DNA of 64,000 bases from Flagellimonas yonaguniensis (GTDB taxonomy: Bacteria; Bacteroidota; Bacteroidia; Flavobacteriales; Flavobacteriaceae): contig NZ_JARFVB010000002.1 of NCBI RefSeq assembly GCF_029193885.1, forward strand, positions 124,001 through 188,000. The letters are read 5' to 3'. The notes under the pieces were generated by a model that saw only the letters and a program-made list of their open reading frames with translations, searched no databases and was not told the DNA's origin. The translations under genes were made by a program, and so were the position numbers. Shown here in pieces: positions 35,779-45,185 of the stretch. How positions within the stretch are numbered: position 1 is the stretch's first letter; every line of letters begins with the position of its first letter.

Positions 35779-36564
35779 ATGAACATACTAGATAAAATAG
35801 TAGCTGATAAGCGCAAAGAAGTCGATTTGAAAAAATCGCTCATTACCCTTCCACAATTGGAGGCTTCGGTAATGATGGAGCGTACCTCTATCTCTTTGGC
35901 AGAAGTATTGCGCAAAAGCAATTCCGGCATTATTGCAGAGCATAAACGCCGTTCCCCATCCAAATCCGTTATCAACCAAAGCTTGAGTGTTCAGGACGTG
36001 GCCAAGGGGTATACCGATGCTAGTGCCTCAGGCATGTCCGTGCTGACCGATGGCAAATATTTTGGTGGTTCACTGGATGATTTGGTCCTTGCAAGGGCAT
36101 CAACCAACATTCCCATTTTACGAAAGGAGTTCATCATAGATGAATATCAGATTGTGGAAGCCAAAGCGTATGGTGCCGATGTCATTTTATTGATTGCGGC
36201 AATTTTATCGAGAGAGGAAATCAAGAAATTTTCCGAATTGGCCAAAAGTTTGGGACTGGATGTACTGTTGGAAGTACACAACGAAGAGGAACTCGAAAAA
36301 TCCATCATGCCCAGTTTGGATATGTTGGGCGTGAACAACAGGAATCTTAAATCCTTTGAGGTCGATTTGGACATCAGCAAAACCTTATCAAAAAAAATTC
36401 CAGATGATTTTGTCAAGGTTTCCGAAAGTGGTATCAGTTCCGTAGAGGCCATTCGTGAGCTAAAGGAATTCGATTATCAAGGCTTTTTGATCGGGGAGAA
36501 TTTTATGAAGACCAACGAACCCGGCGAGAGCGCCAAAAGATTTATTGATAAAATAATTGCATAA
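35779..36564 (+). CDS. trpC: Indole-3-glycerol phosphate synthase
   Basis: The 261-residue TIM barrel cyclises CdRP to indole-3-glycerol phosphate. Motifs include MNILDKIVADKRKEVDLKKS, IIAEHKRRSPSKSVIN (catalytic Lys), PILRKEFIIDEYQIVEAKAY, LLEVHNEEELEKS, GVNNRNLKSFEVDL and VSESGI. It is a single-function enzyme, with TrpF encoded separately 106 nt downstream. Confidence 0.97.
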   Translation: MNILDKIVADKRKEVDLKKSLITLPQLEASVMMERTSISLAEVLRKSNSGIIAEHKRRSPSKSVINQSLSVQDVAKGYTDASASGMSVLTDGKYFGGSLDDLVLARASTNIPILRKEFIIDEYQIVEAKAYGADVILLIAAILSREEIKKFSELAKSLGLDVLLEVHNEEELEKSIMPSLDMLGVNNRNLKSFEVDLDISKTLSKKIPDDFVKVSESGISSVEAIRELKEFDYQGFLIGENFMKTNEPGESAKRFIDKIIA

Positions 36565-36566
36565 CG

Positions 36567-36644
36567 TTATTTCGAGTGATTAACTTTTGGTGAATCGTAT
36601 CGTGAAATAAGTGGTCTCGATACATTTTGAAACAAGTTTCAAAA
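36567..36644. repeat. Compound palindromic element between trpC and trpF
   Basis: TTATTTC (36567-36573) is inverted at GAAATAA (36604-36610). A second perfect 9-bp hairpin TTTTGAAAC-AA-GTTTCAAAA spans 36625-36644, flanked by CTCGATACA and ACACTCGACC. The TTTCGAGTG at 36571 echoes the TTTCGAG of the repeat inside trpF. I read this as one or two adjacent small palindromic elements. Confidence 0.6.
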
Positions 36645-36670
36645 ACACTCGACCTGACAAGACATTAACT

Positions 36671-37321
36671 ATGAAACTAAAGATTTGCGGCATGAACCAT
36701 AATCCAGAAGAGGTGGCAGCATTGCAACCCGATTATTTGGGTTTTATCTTCTGGGAACCTTCCTCCCGTTACTTTTCGGGAGAGATTCCAGCATTGCCCA
36801 GTTCCATCAAAAAAGTAGGGGTTTTTGTGGACGCACCTTTGGAAGAGGTCTTGGAAAAAATAGGCCATTATCAATTGGATGCCGTACAACTCCATGGAAA
36901 AGAAAGTGCTGAATACTGCCATGAACTAAAAGAAAGATTTCTGTCATTTCGAGTACAGTCGAAAAATCTAGAAATCATCAAAGTATTTTCCATCAAGGAT
37001 GATTTTGATTTTGATGTATTGAATGATTTTGAGGCGGCCTGTGATTTTTTTCTTTTCGACACCAAGGGAAAACTCCCTGGAGGTAATGGTTATACCTTTG
37101 ACTGGTCCATTTTGAAACAATATCCATCCGACAAACCTTACTTTTTAAGCGGTGGCATTGGATTGGATTCCAAGGAAAAATTACAGAGCTTCTTAAACAG
37201 TCCCGCTTCCGAAAATTGTTTTGCCATTGACGTGAACAGTAAATTTGAGACGGCCCCAGGCCTAAAAAACATAGATGACATAAAAGTATTTATCGAATCG
37301 CTGAAGAGCGTTCGCAACTAA
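36671..37321 (+). CDS. trpF: Phosphoribosylanthranilate isomerase with internal repeat
   Basis: The 216-residue isomerase starts [20 protein letters not shown] (catalytic Cys in KICGM) and has [58 protein letters not shown] and SGGIGLDS. It starts at ATG 36671; the open frame back to GTG 36611 is repeat sequence. Residues ~88-99 (around L91-S-F-R-V-Q-S-K98) are encoded by a 24-bp repeat also found in the UDG-like gene. The insert falls between the helix after LHG and the strand LEIIKVFSI. The frame is intact and the active-site residues remain. Confidence 0.95.
   Translation: MKLKICGMNHNPEEVAALQPDYLGFIFWEPSSRYFSGEIPALPSSIKKVGVFVDAPLEEVLEKIGHYQLDAVQLHGKESAEYCHELKERFLSFRVQSKNLEIIKVFSIKDDFDFDVLNDFEAACDFFLFDTKGKLPGGNGYTFDWSILKQYPSDKPYFLSGGIGLDSKEKLQSFLNSPASENCFAIDVNSKFETAPGLKNIDDIKVFIESLKSVRN
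36942..36965 (+). repeat. In-frame 24-bp repeat inside trpF (copy 1)
   Basis: The copy runs from TGTCATTTCGAG to AGTCGAAAA and contributes LSFRVQSK to TrpF. It matches 40951-40974 (opposite strand) at 20 of 24 positions, and all four differences are transitions. Confidence 0.75.
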
Positions 37322-37335
37322 AAAATAAGACACCA

Positions 37336-38520
37336 ATGAAAAGCTATCATGCTGATGAACGGGGATACTACGGCGAGTTCGGGGGAGCTTTTATCCCGGA
37401 GATGCTGTATCCCAATTGCGAGGAGCTTCGTCAAAACTACCTCGGCATCATGGAAGAACCTTCTTTCAAAGAAGAGTTCCATCAATTGTTGAAGGATTAC
37501 GTTGGTAGGCCAACACCTCTTTATTTTGCAAAGCGCCTATCCGAAAAATACAATACGAAAATCTACCTGAAACGGGAAGATCTCTGTCATACGGGAGCAC
37601 ACAAGGTCAATAATACCATCGGACAAATTCTAATGGCCAAAAGATTGGGCAAAAACAGGATCATCGCTGAAACAGGTGCAGGTCAGCACGGGGTGGCGAC
37701 AGCAACCGTTTGCGCTTTGATGGGGATCCAATGTGTGGTGTACATGGGGGAAATCGATATTGCACGCCAAGCACCGAACGTGGCCCGTATGAAAATGTTG
37801 GGAGCCGAGGTTAGACCAGCCACATCGGGCAGTAAAACCTTAAAAGATGCGACAAACGAAGCGATTCGCGACTGGATCAACAATCCTGTGGACACACATT
37901 ACATTATTGGTTCCGTAGTAGGGCCGCACCCTTATCCGGATATGGTGGCCCGTTTCCAATCCGTAATCTCAGAAGAGATGAAAAACCAGCTCCAAGAAAA
38001 AGAAGGCAGGGAAAACCCAAATTATGTGGTGGCCTGTGTGGGAGGTGGAAGTAATGCTGCTGGAGCATTTTATCATTACTTGGATGTTCCCGAAGTGGGT
38101 ATCATTGCCGTTGAGGCGGCCGGAAAAGGAATTGATTCCGGTAAAAGTGCCGCCACATCGGCCTTGGGCAAAGTAGGTATTATTCACGGCAGTAAAACCT
38201 TGTTGATGCAAACACAAGATGGACAAATAACCGAGCCCTACTCCATTTCAGCAGGATTGGATTACCCTGGAGTCGGCCCCATGCACGCCCACTTGTATAC
38301 TTCGGGTCGTGGAGAGTTCATTTCCATTACCGATGATGATGCTATGAAGGCAGGATTGGAGCTTTGTAAATTAGAGGGTATCATTCCCGCTATTGAATCG
38401 TCCCATGCACTGGCCATTTTTGAGGACCGCAAGTTCAATCCCGATGATATTGTGGTAGTGAATCTATCCGGTCGTGGGGACAAAGATTTACAGAACTATA
38501 TTGATTATTTCAAGTTATGA
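37336..38520 (+). CDS. trpB: Tryptophan synthase beta chain
   Basis: The 394-residue PLP enzyme condenses indole with serine. Motifs include [39 protein letters not shown] (PLP Lys in HK), [34 protein letters not shown] (phosphate loop), EAAGKG and NLSGRGDKD. It lies 14 nt after trpF. Its stop overlaps the trpA start by 4 nt (ATGA). Confidence 0.98.
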   Translation: MKSYHADERGYYGEFGGAFIPEMLYPNCEELRQNYLGIMEEPSFKEEFHQLLKDYVGRPTPLYFAKRLSEKYNTKIYLKREDLCHTGAHKVNNTIGQILMAKRLGKNRIIAETGAGQHGVATATVCALMGIQCVVYMGEIDIARQAPNVARMKMLGAEVRPATSGSKTLKDATNEAIRDWINNPVDTHYIIGSVVGPHPYPDMVARFQSVISEEMKNQLQEKEGRENPNYVVACVGGGSNAAGAFYHYLDVPEVGIIAVEAAGKGIDSGKSAATSALGKVGIIHGSKTLLMQTQDGQITEPYSISAGLDYPGVGPMHAHLYTSGRGEFISITDDDAMKAGLELCKLEGIIPAIESSHALAIFEDRKFNPDDIVVVNLSGRGDKDLQNYIDYFKL

Positions 38521-39278
38521 ACAGAATCAAACAAAAACTACAGGAGGACAAAAAAATCCTCTCCATATATTTTTCAGCAGGTTACCCCAATTTGGGTGAC
38601 ACTGTAAAAATCATCCAAGATTTGGAAAAAAACGGTGTGGACCTCATCGAGATAGGTTTGCCGTTCAGTGACCCCTTGGCGGACGGACCCACCATCCAAG
38701 AAAGTTCCACGGCAGCACTTAAAAATGGAATGAACACCGCTTTGCTCTTTGATCAACTGAAAGATATTCGAAAAACGGTATCGATTCCCCTTATTTTGAT
38801 GGGGTATTTTAATCCAGTGCTACAATATGGTGTGGAAGAATTTTGTGCCCAATGCGAAGAAATCGGGATTGACGGACTGATTCTTCCCGACCTGCCATTG
38901 GATGTGTACAAAGAGGAGTATGAGGGCATTTTTAAAAAACATGGACTGATCAATGTTTTCCTAATCACTCCTCAAACAAGTGACGAACGCATCAAAGCCA
39001 TAGACGAAGCGTCTGAAGGATTTATTTACATGGTAAGTTCGGCCAGTACCACAGGGGCCAAACAGGGGTTCGGCAGTGAACAATCCGACTATTTCAACCG
39101 TATTGCCAGCATGGGGTTGAACAACCCCCAAATTGTCGGTTTCGGCATCAGTAATGCAGAAACTTTTGGGCAAGCGACACAAAAAGCGAAAGGAGCTATC
39201 ATTGGTTCAGCATTCATTAAATATTTAACAGCAAATGGAGTGGATGACATTAGTGACTTTGTGAAGCAAATTCGTTAA
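38517..39278 (+). CDS. trpA: Tryptophan synthase alpha chain
   Basis: The 253-residue TIM barrel cleaves indole-3-glycerol phosphate. It shows [32 protein letters not shown] (catalytic Glu and Asp), [32 protein letters not shown] and [13 protein letters not shown]. The 4-nt overlap with trpB indicates translational coupling and matched subunit output. It is the last trp gene. Confidence 0.98.
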   Translation: MNRIKQKLQEDKKILSIYFSAGYPNLGDTVKIIQDLEKNGVDLIEIGLPFSDPLADGPTIQESSTAALKNGMNTALLFDQLKDIRKTVSIPLILMGYFNPVLQYGVEEFCAQCEEIGIDGLILPDLPLDVYKEEYEGIFKKHGLINVFLITPQTSDERIKAIDEASEGFIYMVSSASTTGAKQGFGSEQSDYFNRIASMGLNNPQIVGFGISNAETFGQATQKAKGAIIGSAFIKYLTANGVDDISDFVKQIR

Positions 39279-39311
39279 ATTTCAACTTTTAAAATCAAGA
39301 CGATTTGTTTC

Positions 39312-40808
39312 ATGAAAAAAATGCTCTTCCTTGGTTCCCTATTCCTTGGTTTTTCCCTTTTCGCACAAGATGATGTTGCTATAAAATCACAAGTGGCAGA
39401 TGCCATCAATGAAATTCGGGAATTTGTCGCCATTCCCAATGATGCGCTGGATGCGGCCGATATTGACCGAAATATCATGTGGCTCAAGCGTAAATTTGTC
39501 GATAGGGGTTTTAACACTGCCGTTTTGGATACAGAGGGACTTCCCTTGTTTTTTGCGGCAATGCCCATGACCGATGAAAAACCTACCATACTTATTTATA
39601 TGCATTTTGATGGGCAGTCCGTAGACCCATCCAAATGGAATCAGTCGAATCCTTACCAAGTGGTTTTGAAAGCCCCAAAAGGAGATGGGTTTGAAACGGT
39701 TTCTTTTGATGAAATGGACGATGACATCAATTACGATTGGCGTTTGTTCGGACGTTCCACTTCAGATGACAAATCGCCCATCGTAATGCTCTTGAACGCC
39801 GTGGACCTCTTGAAGAAGGATGGCAAGGAACTTCCGTTTAACATCAAGGTTATTTTGGACAGTGAAGAGGAAAAGGGCAGTAATCCCCTACCTGCCGCAG
39901 TAAAACAATATCGGGAACTTTTGGAATCAGACTTTTTAATAATCGTGGACGGCCCGGTACATGCTTCTGAAAATCCAACCGTTGTTTATGGATGTCGTGG
40001 CATCACTACCTTGACCCTGACCACCTACGGCCCCATAAAACCGCAACATAGTGGACATTATGGCAATTATGCCCCGAACCCTGGGTTCCAGTTGGCACAA
40101 TTGCTGGCAACCATGAAAGATTCCGATGGCAAAGTGACCATTCCTGGCTATTATGATGGTATTTCCATTGATGAAAAAACCGACTCCATTTTAAAAAGCG
40201 TTCCCGATAGCGACGAGGCTATTGCAGAAAAGCTTCAGTTTAAAACAGCTGAAAAAGTAGGTGGTTTTTATCAGGAGGCCTTGCAATATCCTTCCCTCAA
40301 TATTCGCGGATTGAGCTCTGGTTGGGTGGGTAACAAGGCTCGAACCATTGTTCCGGAAAGCGCCACGGCCGAGCTGGACTTGAGGTTGGTCATGGAAAGC
40401 GATGGCAACCGGTTGAAACAATTGGTCAAAGATCATATTACCAAACAGGGATACAAAGTATTGGATCATGTACCTTCCAAAGAGGAGCGTATGCAATTTG
40501 ACAAAATCATAACCGTGGAAGAAGGCAGTGTAACCGATGCTTTCCGCACAGACTTGGATAATCCGTACGGTAAGTTTATTGTGAAAACCTTAAGCCAAAG
40601 CTTTGGTAAAGAAGTAATTCAAATCCGTACCATGGGCGGCACCGTACCTATTTCTCCTTTTATCAACGAACTGAAAATCCCTGCTTTTATCGTTCCCGTG
40701 GTAAATCCAGACAACAATCAACATAGTCCCAACGAAAATGTAAAAATTGGTCAGTTGGCTTATGGGATTAAGGCATTTTATGGGATTCTATCTTCTGTAA
40801 TGAATTAA
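39312..40808 (+). CDS. Secreted M20-family metallopeptidase
   Basis: The 498-residue protein has a signal peptide (MKKMLFLGSLFLGFSLFAQ) and the M20 catalytic pattern: YMHFDGQSVDPSKW (metal His and Asp), GRSTSDDKSPIVML, LDSEEEKGS (general-base Glu pair), GHYGNYAPNPG, and the late metal His region NNQHSPNEN. It probably trims peptides in the periplasm. Its stop overlaps the convergent gene's stop by 4 nt (TTAA). Confidence 0.93.
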   Translation: MKKMLFLGSLFLGFSLFAQDDVAIKSQVADAINEIREFVAIPNDALDAADIDRNIMWLKRKFVDRGFNTAVLDTEGLPLFFAAMPMTDEKPTILIYMHFDGQSVDPSKWNQSNPYQVVLKAPKGDGFETVSFDEMDDDINYDWRLFGRSTSDDKSPIVMLLNAVDLLKKDGKELPFNIKVILDSEEEKGSNPLPAAVKQYRELLESDFLIIVDGPVHASENPTVVYGCRGITTLTLTTYGPIKPQHSGHYGNYAPNPGFQLAQLLATMKDSDGKVTIPGYYDGISIDEKTDSILKSVPDSDEAIAEKLQFKTAEKVGGFYQEALQYPSLNIRGLSSGWVGNKARTIVPESATAELDLRLVMESDGNRLKQLVKDHITKQGYKVLDHVPSKEERMQFDKIITVEEGSVTDAFRTDLDNPYGKFIVKTLSQSFGKEVIQIRTMGGTVPISPFINELKIPAFIVPVVNPDNNQHSPNENVKIGQLAYGIKAFYGILSSVMN

Positions 40809-41500
40809 AAAAACTCCCTATACTGCTTTACCCTGAAATCAAGTGTATTGAAATCAGGTTTTTTACTTTTAAGGTCTTTATAGGCTTGCAAACTTCCAAC
40901 TGCACGATTGGCGGCGCCTGAAGGGGCGGTCAGGGAAACGGTTTTTATCGTTCTCGACTGCGCCCGAAATGACAAATTAGAATCAAGTGGCAATTCTAAA
41001 TGATGGATCCGAGGCACTTCATTGGAGACAACTCTCAATTTTAGACCGTGTTCCTTCAACTGTCTCCGAAAGAAGTATTCCGGGCCATTTTTACTATTTC
41101 CGCCAGTGAACAATAATGTTTTGATATTCGGGTATTTTTTCAAGTAACCCACCAAATCGCGAAGGACTACATTTTGCATACCCAAATCGGAGGCGTCGAT
41201 TTTTTCTCTTTCGGCACTTTCAACTATATCGCAAACTCCTATTTTATGCTTGACAAGAAACTTTTTTCGTTGCTCAACTGCCTCTTGCGTAGTCTCATAT
41301 TTTAAACCCAAATCAAATATTCTATCAAGAATGGGCCAAAGCTGACCGTTACAACTCCCATAGCAGAAATCCACATCTTGCGGCTTTAATTCTCCCGTGG
41401 TAAATCGTGGTGGAGGCAAGGTTCCAACTATCAATTTAGTGGCCTCGGGTAATAAAAAGGGCGCATAAGGGTGGGTGTGCTTGAATGGTTGTTTGCTCAA
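40805..41500 (-). CDS. Uracil-DNA glycosylase superfamily protein with internal repeat
   Basis: The 231-residue protein has IVGTLPPPRF near the N-terminus, KKFLVKHKIGVCDIVESAER, TLLFTGGNSKNG and C-terminal TVSLTAPSGAANRAVGSL, consistent with a UDG/MUG-like fold of the flavobacterial type. It probably excises damaged or mismatched bases, but its substrate is uncertain. Residues ~174-183 (including L176-S-F-R-A-Q-S-R183) come from a 24-bp repeat shared with trpF, placed just before the strand TIKTVSL. The reading frame continues through it. Confidence 0.85.
   Translation of the reverse strand: MSKQPFKHTHPYAPFLLPEATKLIVGTLPPPRFTTGELKPQDVDFCYGSCNGQLWPILDRIFDLGLKYETTQEAVEQRKKFLVKHKIGVCDIVESAEREKIDASDLGMQNVVLRDLVGYLKKYPNIKTLLFTGGNSKNGPEYFFRRQLKEHGLKLRVVSNEVPRIHHLELPLDSNLSFRAQSRTIKTVSLTAPSGAANRAVGSLQAYKDLKSKKPDFNTLDFRVKQYREFF
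40951..40974 (-). repeat. In-frame 24-bp repeat inside the UDG-like gene (copy 2)
   Basis: On the minus strand it runs from TGTCATTTCGGG to AGTCGAGAA and encodes LSFRAQSR. Relative to copy 1 in trpF it has four transitions. It is read in the same frame and the same orientation relative to its host gene. Confidence 0.75.
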
Positions 41501-41614
41501 AACTAAAAGTATACTGTATATGGGTAAAAATAAACAATCAGTATGATGCTATGGATTCTGCACCATACTGATTGCTACTATTAAACTTGTAATATCCTAA
41601 AAAGAAATCAAGCA

Positions 41615-44161
41615 CTATGCTGAGTTCCTACTCGCATTGATGTTGCCATAAAGCGAACGGGTCACAATCTTCTCGTACAGTTCTTTGTATTCCGAGTTTT
41701 GTGTGATATGGTACAGGGCGTTTTGCTGTATTACCAACAATGGCAACACAATCTTTTCCCTGATTTTCACGGATTCCCTTGAAACGGCTTCGTCCTCCAT
41801 CAGAATTTTGAGTCCTGAAATCTGCAAGAGCATCTTTTTGGACAACTGGAATTCATCATGTAGTATGTTCCAGAAATCGCCAAACTCGGCATCTTCTTTC
41901 ATATAACTGGTCAAATCGAAATTGGACTTGGCCAAGGACATCATACTGTTCAGCATCAAAGCTTTGAAGAAGGGAACTTCTTTGTAGAGTTTCTTCACTT
42001 CGTTCAATCGTCCTTCCTCTTTCAATTGCTGAATGGCGGACCCCAATCCGAAATAACCTGGAACGTTTTGTTTTAACTGGCTCCATGAACCCACAAAGGA
42101 AATGGCACGTAGGTCGGATAGTGTCAACTGCTTTTTATTGCCACGCTTTCCGGGTCTACTTCCAATATTGGCCTTGGTGTAATATTTTAGGGTACTCCTG
42201 TTTTCCAAGTACGGAATAAATTTCCCGTGTTGCTTTAGGGCATCGTATTTCTCAAAGCTCAGTTCGGAGAGCTCCTCAATCAACTTACGCTGAGCAGCGG
42301 AAATAGTGTGTTCCTTACCAAAAAGGTTGTTGCTGAGCCCCGCAGTGAGCAACTGCTCGGAATTGTGTATGAACTGTTCTTTGGTACCATAGGTACTGGT
42401 AATGGTCTGCCCTTGGATGGTAAGTTGGATCTCGTGATTGGCCACATCCTTGGTCTGGGCAGCGTAGAACTTGTGGGTCTTACCTCCTCCCCTTGCTGGT
42501 GGCCCCCCCCTACCATCAAAGAAAATGGCGCTGACTCCGTTTTTCTTACAGACTTTGCTCAGCGTTTCCTTGGTCTTTAAGATGGACCAGTTGGCCTTTA
42601 AATAACCTCCATCCTTGGTACCATCGGAGAAACCGAGCATTATGGTGTGGATATCCCTTCTTCGCTCCAGGTGCTGCCTGTATTTTGGGATGTCGAACAA
42701 GGTCTGCATCACTTCTTCAGAAGCCTCCATGCCTTTCATGGTCTCAAACAATGGAACAATATCGAATGTGATTTCCTTCTCGTCCCATCCGCACCATCTG
42801 AACAATCCGAACACGAACAATACGGCAAAAATATCTTCTGAGTTACTGATGATGTAGCGGTTACACCCATCTTCGCCGTTCTTCTCTTGAATTGCTTTCA
42901 GGTTTTGGATATTGACAATGGTATCCTTTACAATATCATCATCAAAATCCTTTGGATCGAGGTTGAAATCTTTCTCAAGCAACAACTTGACCAATTCTTT
43001 TTCTTTAATCTCATCAATGCTTTCCTTGATGATGCCCTGCTTTTTCAGCACGGTCTCCACAACTAACAAATGCTTGCTGTGGTCTTGGCGAATGTCCAAA
43101 GTGGCAAAATGTGTTTTGAAGATGTGGACCTTATCAATGAACCGATCTAATTCATCCAAGTACAATTCATGATAATGCTCTACCAATTGTTCCCTTACGA
43201 CATTCAAATGCCCTATGATTCCCTCATAGGAAATGAGTGCGTTGGGGTCGAACATGGCCTTATACAATTTACCACTCAATTCGTTAAGTTCACCCTGCAT
43301 GCTCTTAAAAGTCAGCTTTTTGCGAAGGTTCTTTAATTCATTGTAGTAGCACTTCATCAGGGTAAGCCTTAACTCATCGGCTACTTGCTTGGTAATATCG
43401 GCCGTGACAAACGGATTTCCATCACGGTCACCACCTGGCCAAAATCCGAGTTTCATCAGGTTGTAGTTCTCAAACTTATCATCTCGAATGTTGCTTTTTA
43501 CATACTGATACAATTCCCCAACAGCATCATAATAGGTATTACGAAGAATATAGATAATGTTTTTAGCCTCATCCAAAGGTGTCGGCTTCTTCGCATTGAT
43601 CAATGATGTCAAACCCAACTGTTGAAGGGTCACATCAATATCATGGATTCTATCTTCATCGATAAGCGAACGTAACTCTGCAATGATATCCAAGACCGCA
43701 GGGGTATAGAACTGCGTTGGATGTGCCGTTAAAACTATTCGTGCACTGAAGGTGGACAATTTTTTGGATACCTTGTCCCAATTTTTGGTACGGTTCACCA
43801 ACTCAAAATAATCCTTGATGGTCAACGAACTACTGTATTCCTGCAGCTTTGGAAATGCGGAATCCTCTACACTATCGTACAGCACCACTTGGCGCTCTAC
43901 GTACTGAATGATACGGAACATAAAGTCCAATCGTTCCCGTTCATCCTGAATATCCACAAAATTGGAAAAGAACACCTCCAAAATCTCTTGGGGTTCTTTG
44001 CCAGCCTTTAGCCCTTTCTCACATTGATCGAGCAAGAGGGGAATGAGAATCCCCACATTTTCCACGTTCTTGTAGGGCAAGCTGAGGAAAAGGCTGTTAT
44101 AGATGTTGAACTTATTGGTTACCGATTTTTTAAACTCTTCTAACCGTTTGGTCTGCTGCAT
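41615..44161 (-). CDS. ppc: Phosphoenolpyruvate carboxylase
   Basis: The 848-residue enzyme forms oxaloacetate from PEP and bicarbonate. It has the catalytic TAHPTQ, FWPGGDRDGNPFVT, MLGFSDGTKDGGYLKANWSI and FFDGRGGPPARGGGKTH loops, and ends SLYGNINASRNSA rather than the typical -NTG. The length is close to the bacterial norm. It is flanked by spacers of 114 and 174 nt, so it is probably monocistronic. Confidence 0.97.
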   Translation of the reverse strand: MQQTKRLEEFKKSVTNKFNIYNSLFLSLPYKNVENVGILIPLLLDQCEKGLKAGKEPQEILEVFFSNFVDIQDERERLDFMFRIIQYVERQVVLYDSVEDSAFPKLQEYSSSLTIKDYFELVNRTKNWDKVSKKLSTFSARIVLTAHPTQFYTPAVLDIIAELRSLIDEDRIHDIDVTLQQLGLTSLINAKKPTPLDEAKNIIYILRNTYYDAVGELYQYVKSNIRDDKFENYNLMKLGFWPGGDRDGNPFVTADITKQVADELRLTLMKCYYNELKNLRKKLTFKSMQGELNELSGKLYKAMFDPNALISYEGIIGHLNVVREQLVEHYHELYLDELDRFIDKVHIFKTHFATLDIRQDHSKHLLVVETVLKKQGIIKESIDEIKEKELVKLLLEKDFNLDPKDFDDDIVKDTIVNIQNLKAIQEKNGEDGCNRYIISNSEDIFAVLFVFGLFRWCGWDEKEITFDIVPLFETMKGMEASEEVMQTLFDIPKYRQHLERRRDIHTIMLGFSDGTKDGGYLKANWSILKTKETLSKVCKKNGVSAIFFDGRGGPPARGGGKTHKFYAAQTKDVANHEIQLTIQGQTITSTYGTKEQFIHNSEQLLTAGLSNNLFGKEHTISAAQRKLIEELSELSFEKYDALKQHGKFIPYLENRSTLKYYTKANIGSRPGKRGNKKQLTLSDLRAISFVGSWSQLKQNVPGYFGLGSAIQQLKEEGRLNEVKKLYKEVPFFKALMLNSMMSLAKSNFDLTSYMKEDAEFGDFWNILHDEFQLSKKMLLQISGLKILMEDEAVSRESVKIREKIVLPLLVIQQNALYHITQNSEYKELYEKIVTRSLYGNINASRNSA

Positions 44162-44335
44162 GTATCTGTTTTATGTTGGTGTTAAAAAATAGTCAAACAC
44201 TCAAAGGTCGTGAATAATGTGTAACCTCTGGGTTAAATTTAAGCGTATCACAATTTAAGGCATGTGCACTTCAATCGTAACAACATGCCTTGTCGTTTAT
44301 AACTTAAAGATTACTTCGGATTTTACCAAAGTTTT

Positions 44336-45097
44336 TTAGCGAATGAACACAGGTTCGTTTTTCTTTACCGTGTGCTCTTCGCTGTAGAGATATCCGTCGT
44401 AGTCAAAATTCTTGATATCGTCCAAGGTTTCCGCTCCCGTATCCAAGATATAACGGACCATGGAACCACGTGCTTTTTTAGCAAAAAAACTAATGACCTT
44501 TAACTTATCGTTTTTCCAATCCTTGAAGACCGGGGCAATGACTGGAACTTTAAGGTTCTTGTCATCCACGGCACTAAAGTATTCGTTACTCGCCAAGTTC
44601 ACGAATAATTCGTCATCCTTTAGTTCACTGTTCAAAGATTCCGTAATCTGGTCTTTCCAAAACTCGTACAGGTTCTTTTTACGGCCCACTTTCAGTTGCG
44701 TTCCCATTTCCAAACGGTAGGGCTGCATCAGGTCCAAAGGCTTCAAGATACCGTACAGGCCCGACAAAATTCGCAAGGTATCCTGCAAGCGGTCCAATTT
44801 ATCCTCTGGAATGGTGTAGGCATCCAAACCTTGGTACACATCACCATTGAATGCATAAATAGCGGGTCTCGCATTGGCCGCAGTAAATGGCAACTCAAAT
44901 TGTTGATTGCGTTCCCAATTTAAATCGGCCAGTTTATCAGAAATGGACATGAGCTCCGACAAAGCCTTGGGCTTTTTCTTTTTTAGGACGGAATTCAGTT
45001 TTTCCGCTTGTTCCAAAAATTGGGGCTGACTATATTTTGATGTAGGCAAAGCCGTATCATAATCGAGCGACTTTGCAGGAGAAATCACAATTTTCAT
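44336..45097 (-). CDS. yaaA: Peroxide stress protein YaaA
   Basis: The 253-residue protein starts [20 protein letters not shown] and has [48 protein letters not shown] and [15 protein letters not shown], the UPF0246/YaaA signatures. In E. coli, YaaA limits free iron and peroxide damage to DNA. It lies 88 nt downstream of the pseudouridine synthase gene. Confidence 0.95.
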   Translation of the reverse strand: MKIVISPAKSLDYDTALPTSKYSQPQFLEQAEKLNSVLKKKKPKALSELMSISDKLADLNWERNQQFELPFTAANARPAIYAFNGDVYQGLDAYTIPEDKLDRLQDTLRILSGLYGILKPLDLMQPYRLEMGTQLKVGRKKNLYEFWKDQITESLNSELKDDELFVNLASNEYFSAVDDKNLKVPVIAPVFKDWKNDKLKVISFFAKKARGSMVRYILDTGAETLDDIKNFDYDGYLYSEEHTVKKNEPVFIR

Positions 45098-45185
45098 CTT
45101 GTTCTATTTTTTGTAAAAATAACGAGGTTTTTACTTTTTTGGAAGGGGATTCCAATGGTGTTTTCAATCTTGGGATTGAAGAAAA

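Noticed and set aside
36611-36670. 20-codon N-terminal extension of trpF
   Set aside because: It is encoded by the palindromic repeat element between trpC and trpF. MKLKICGM at 36671 is the family start.
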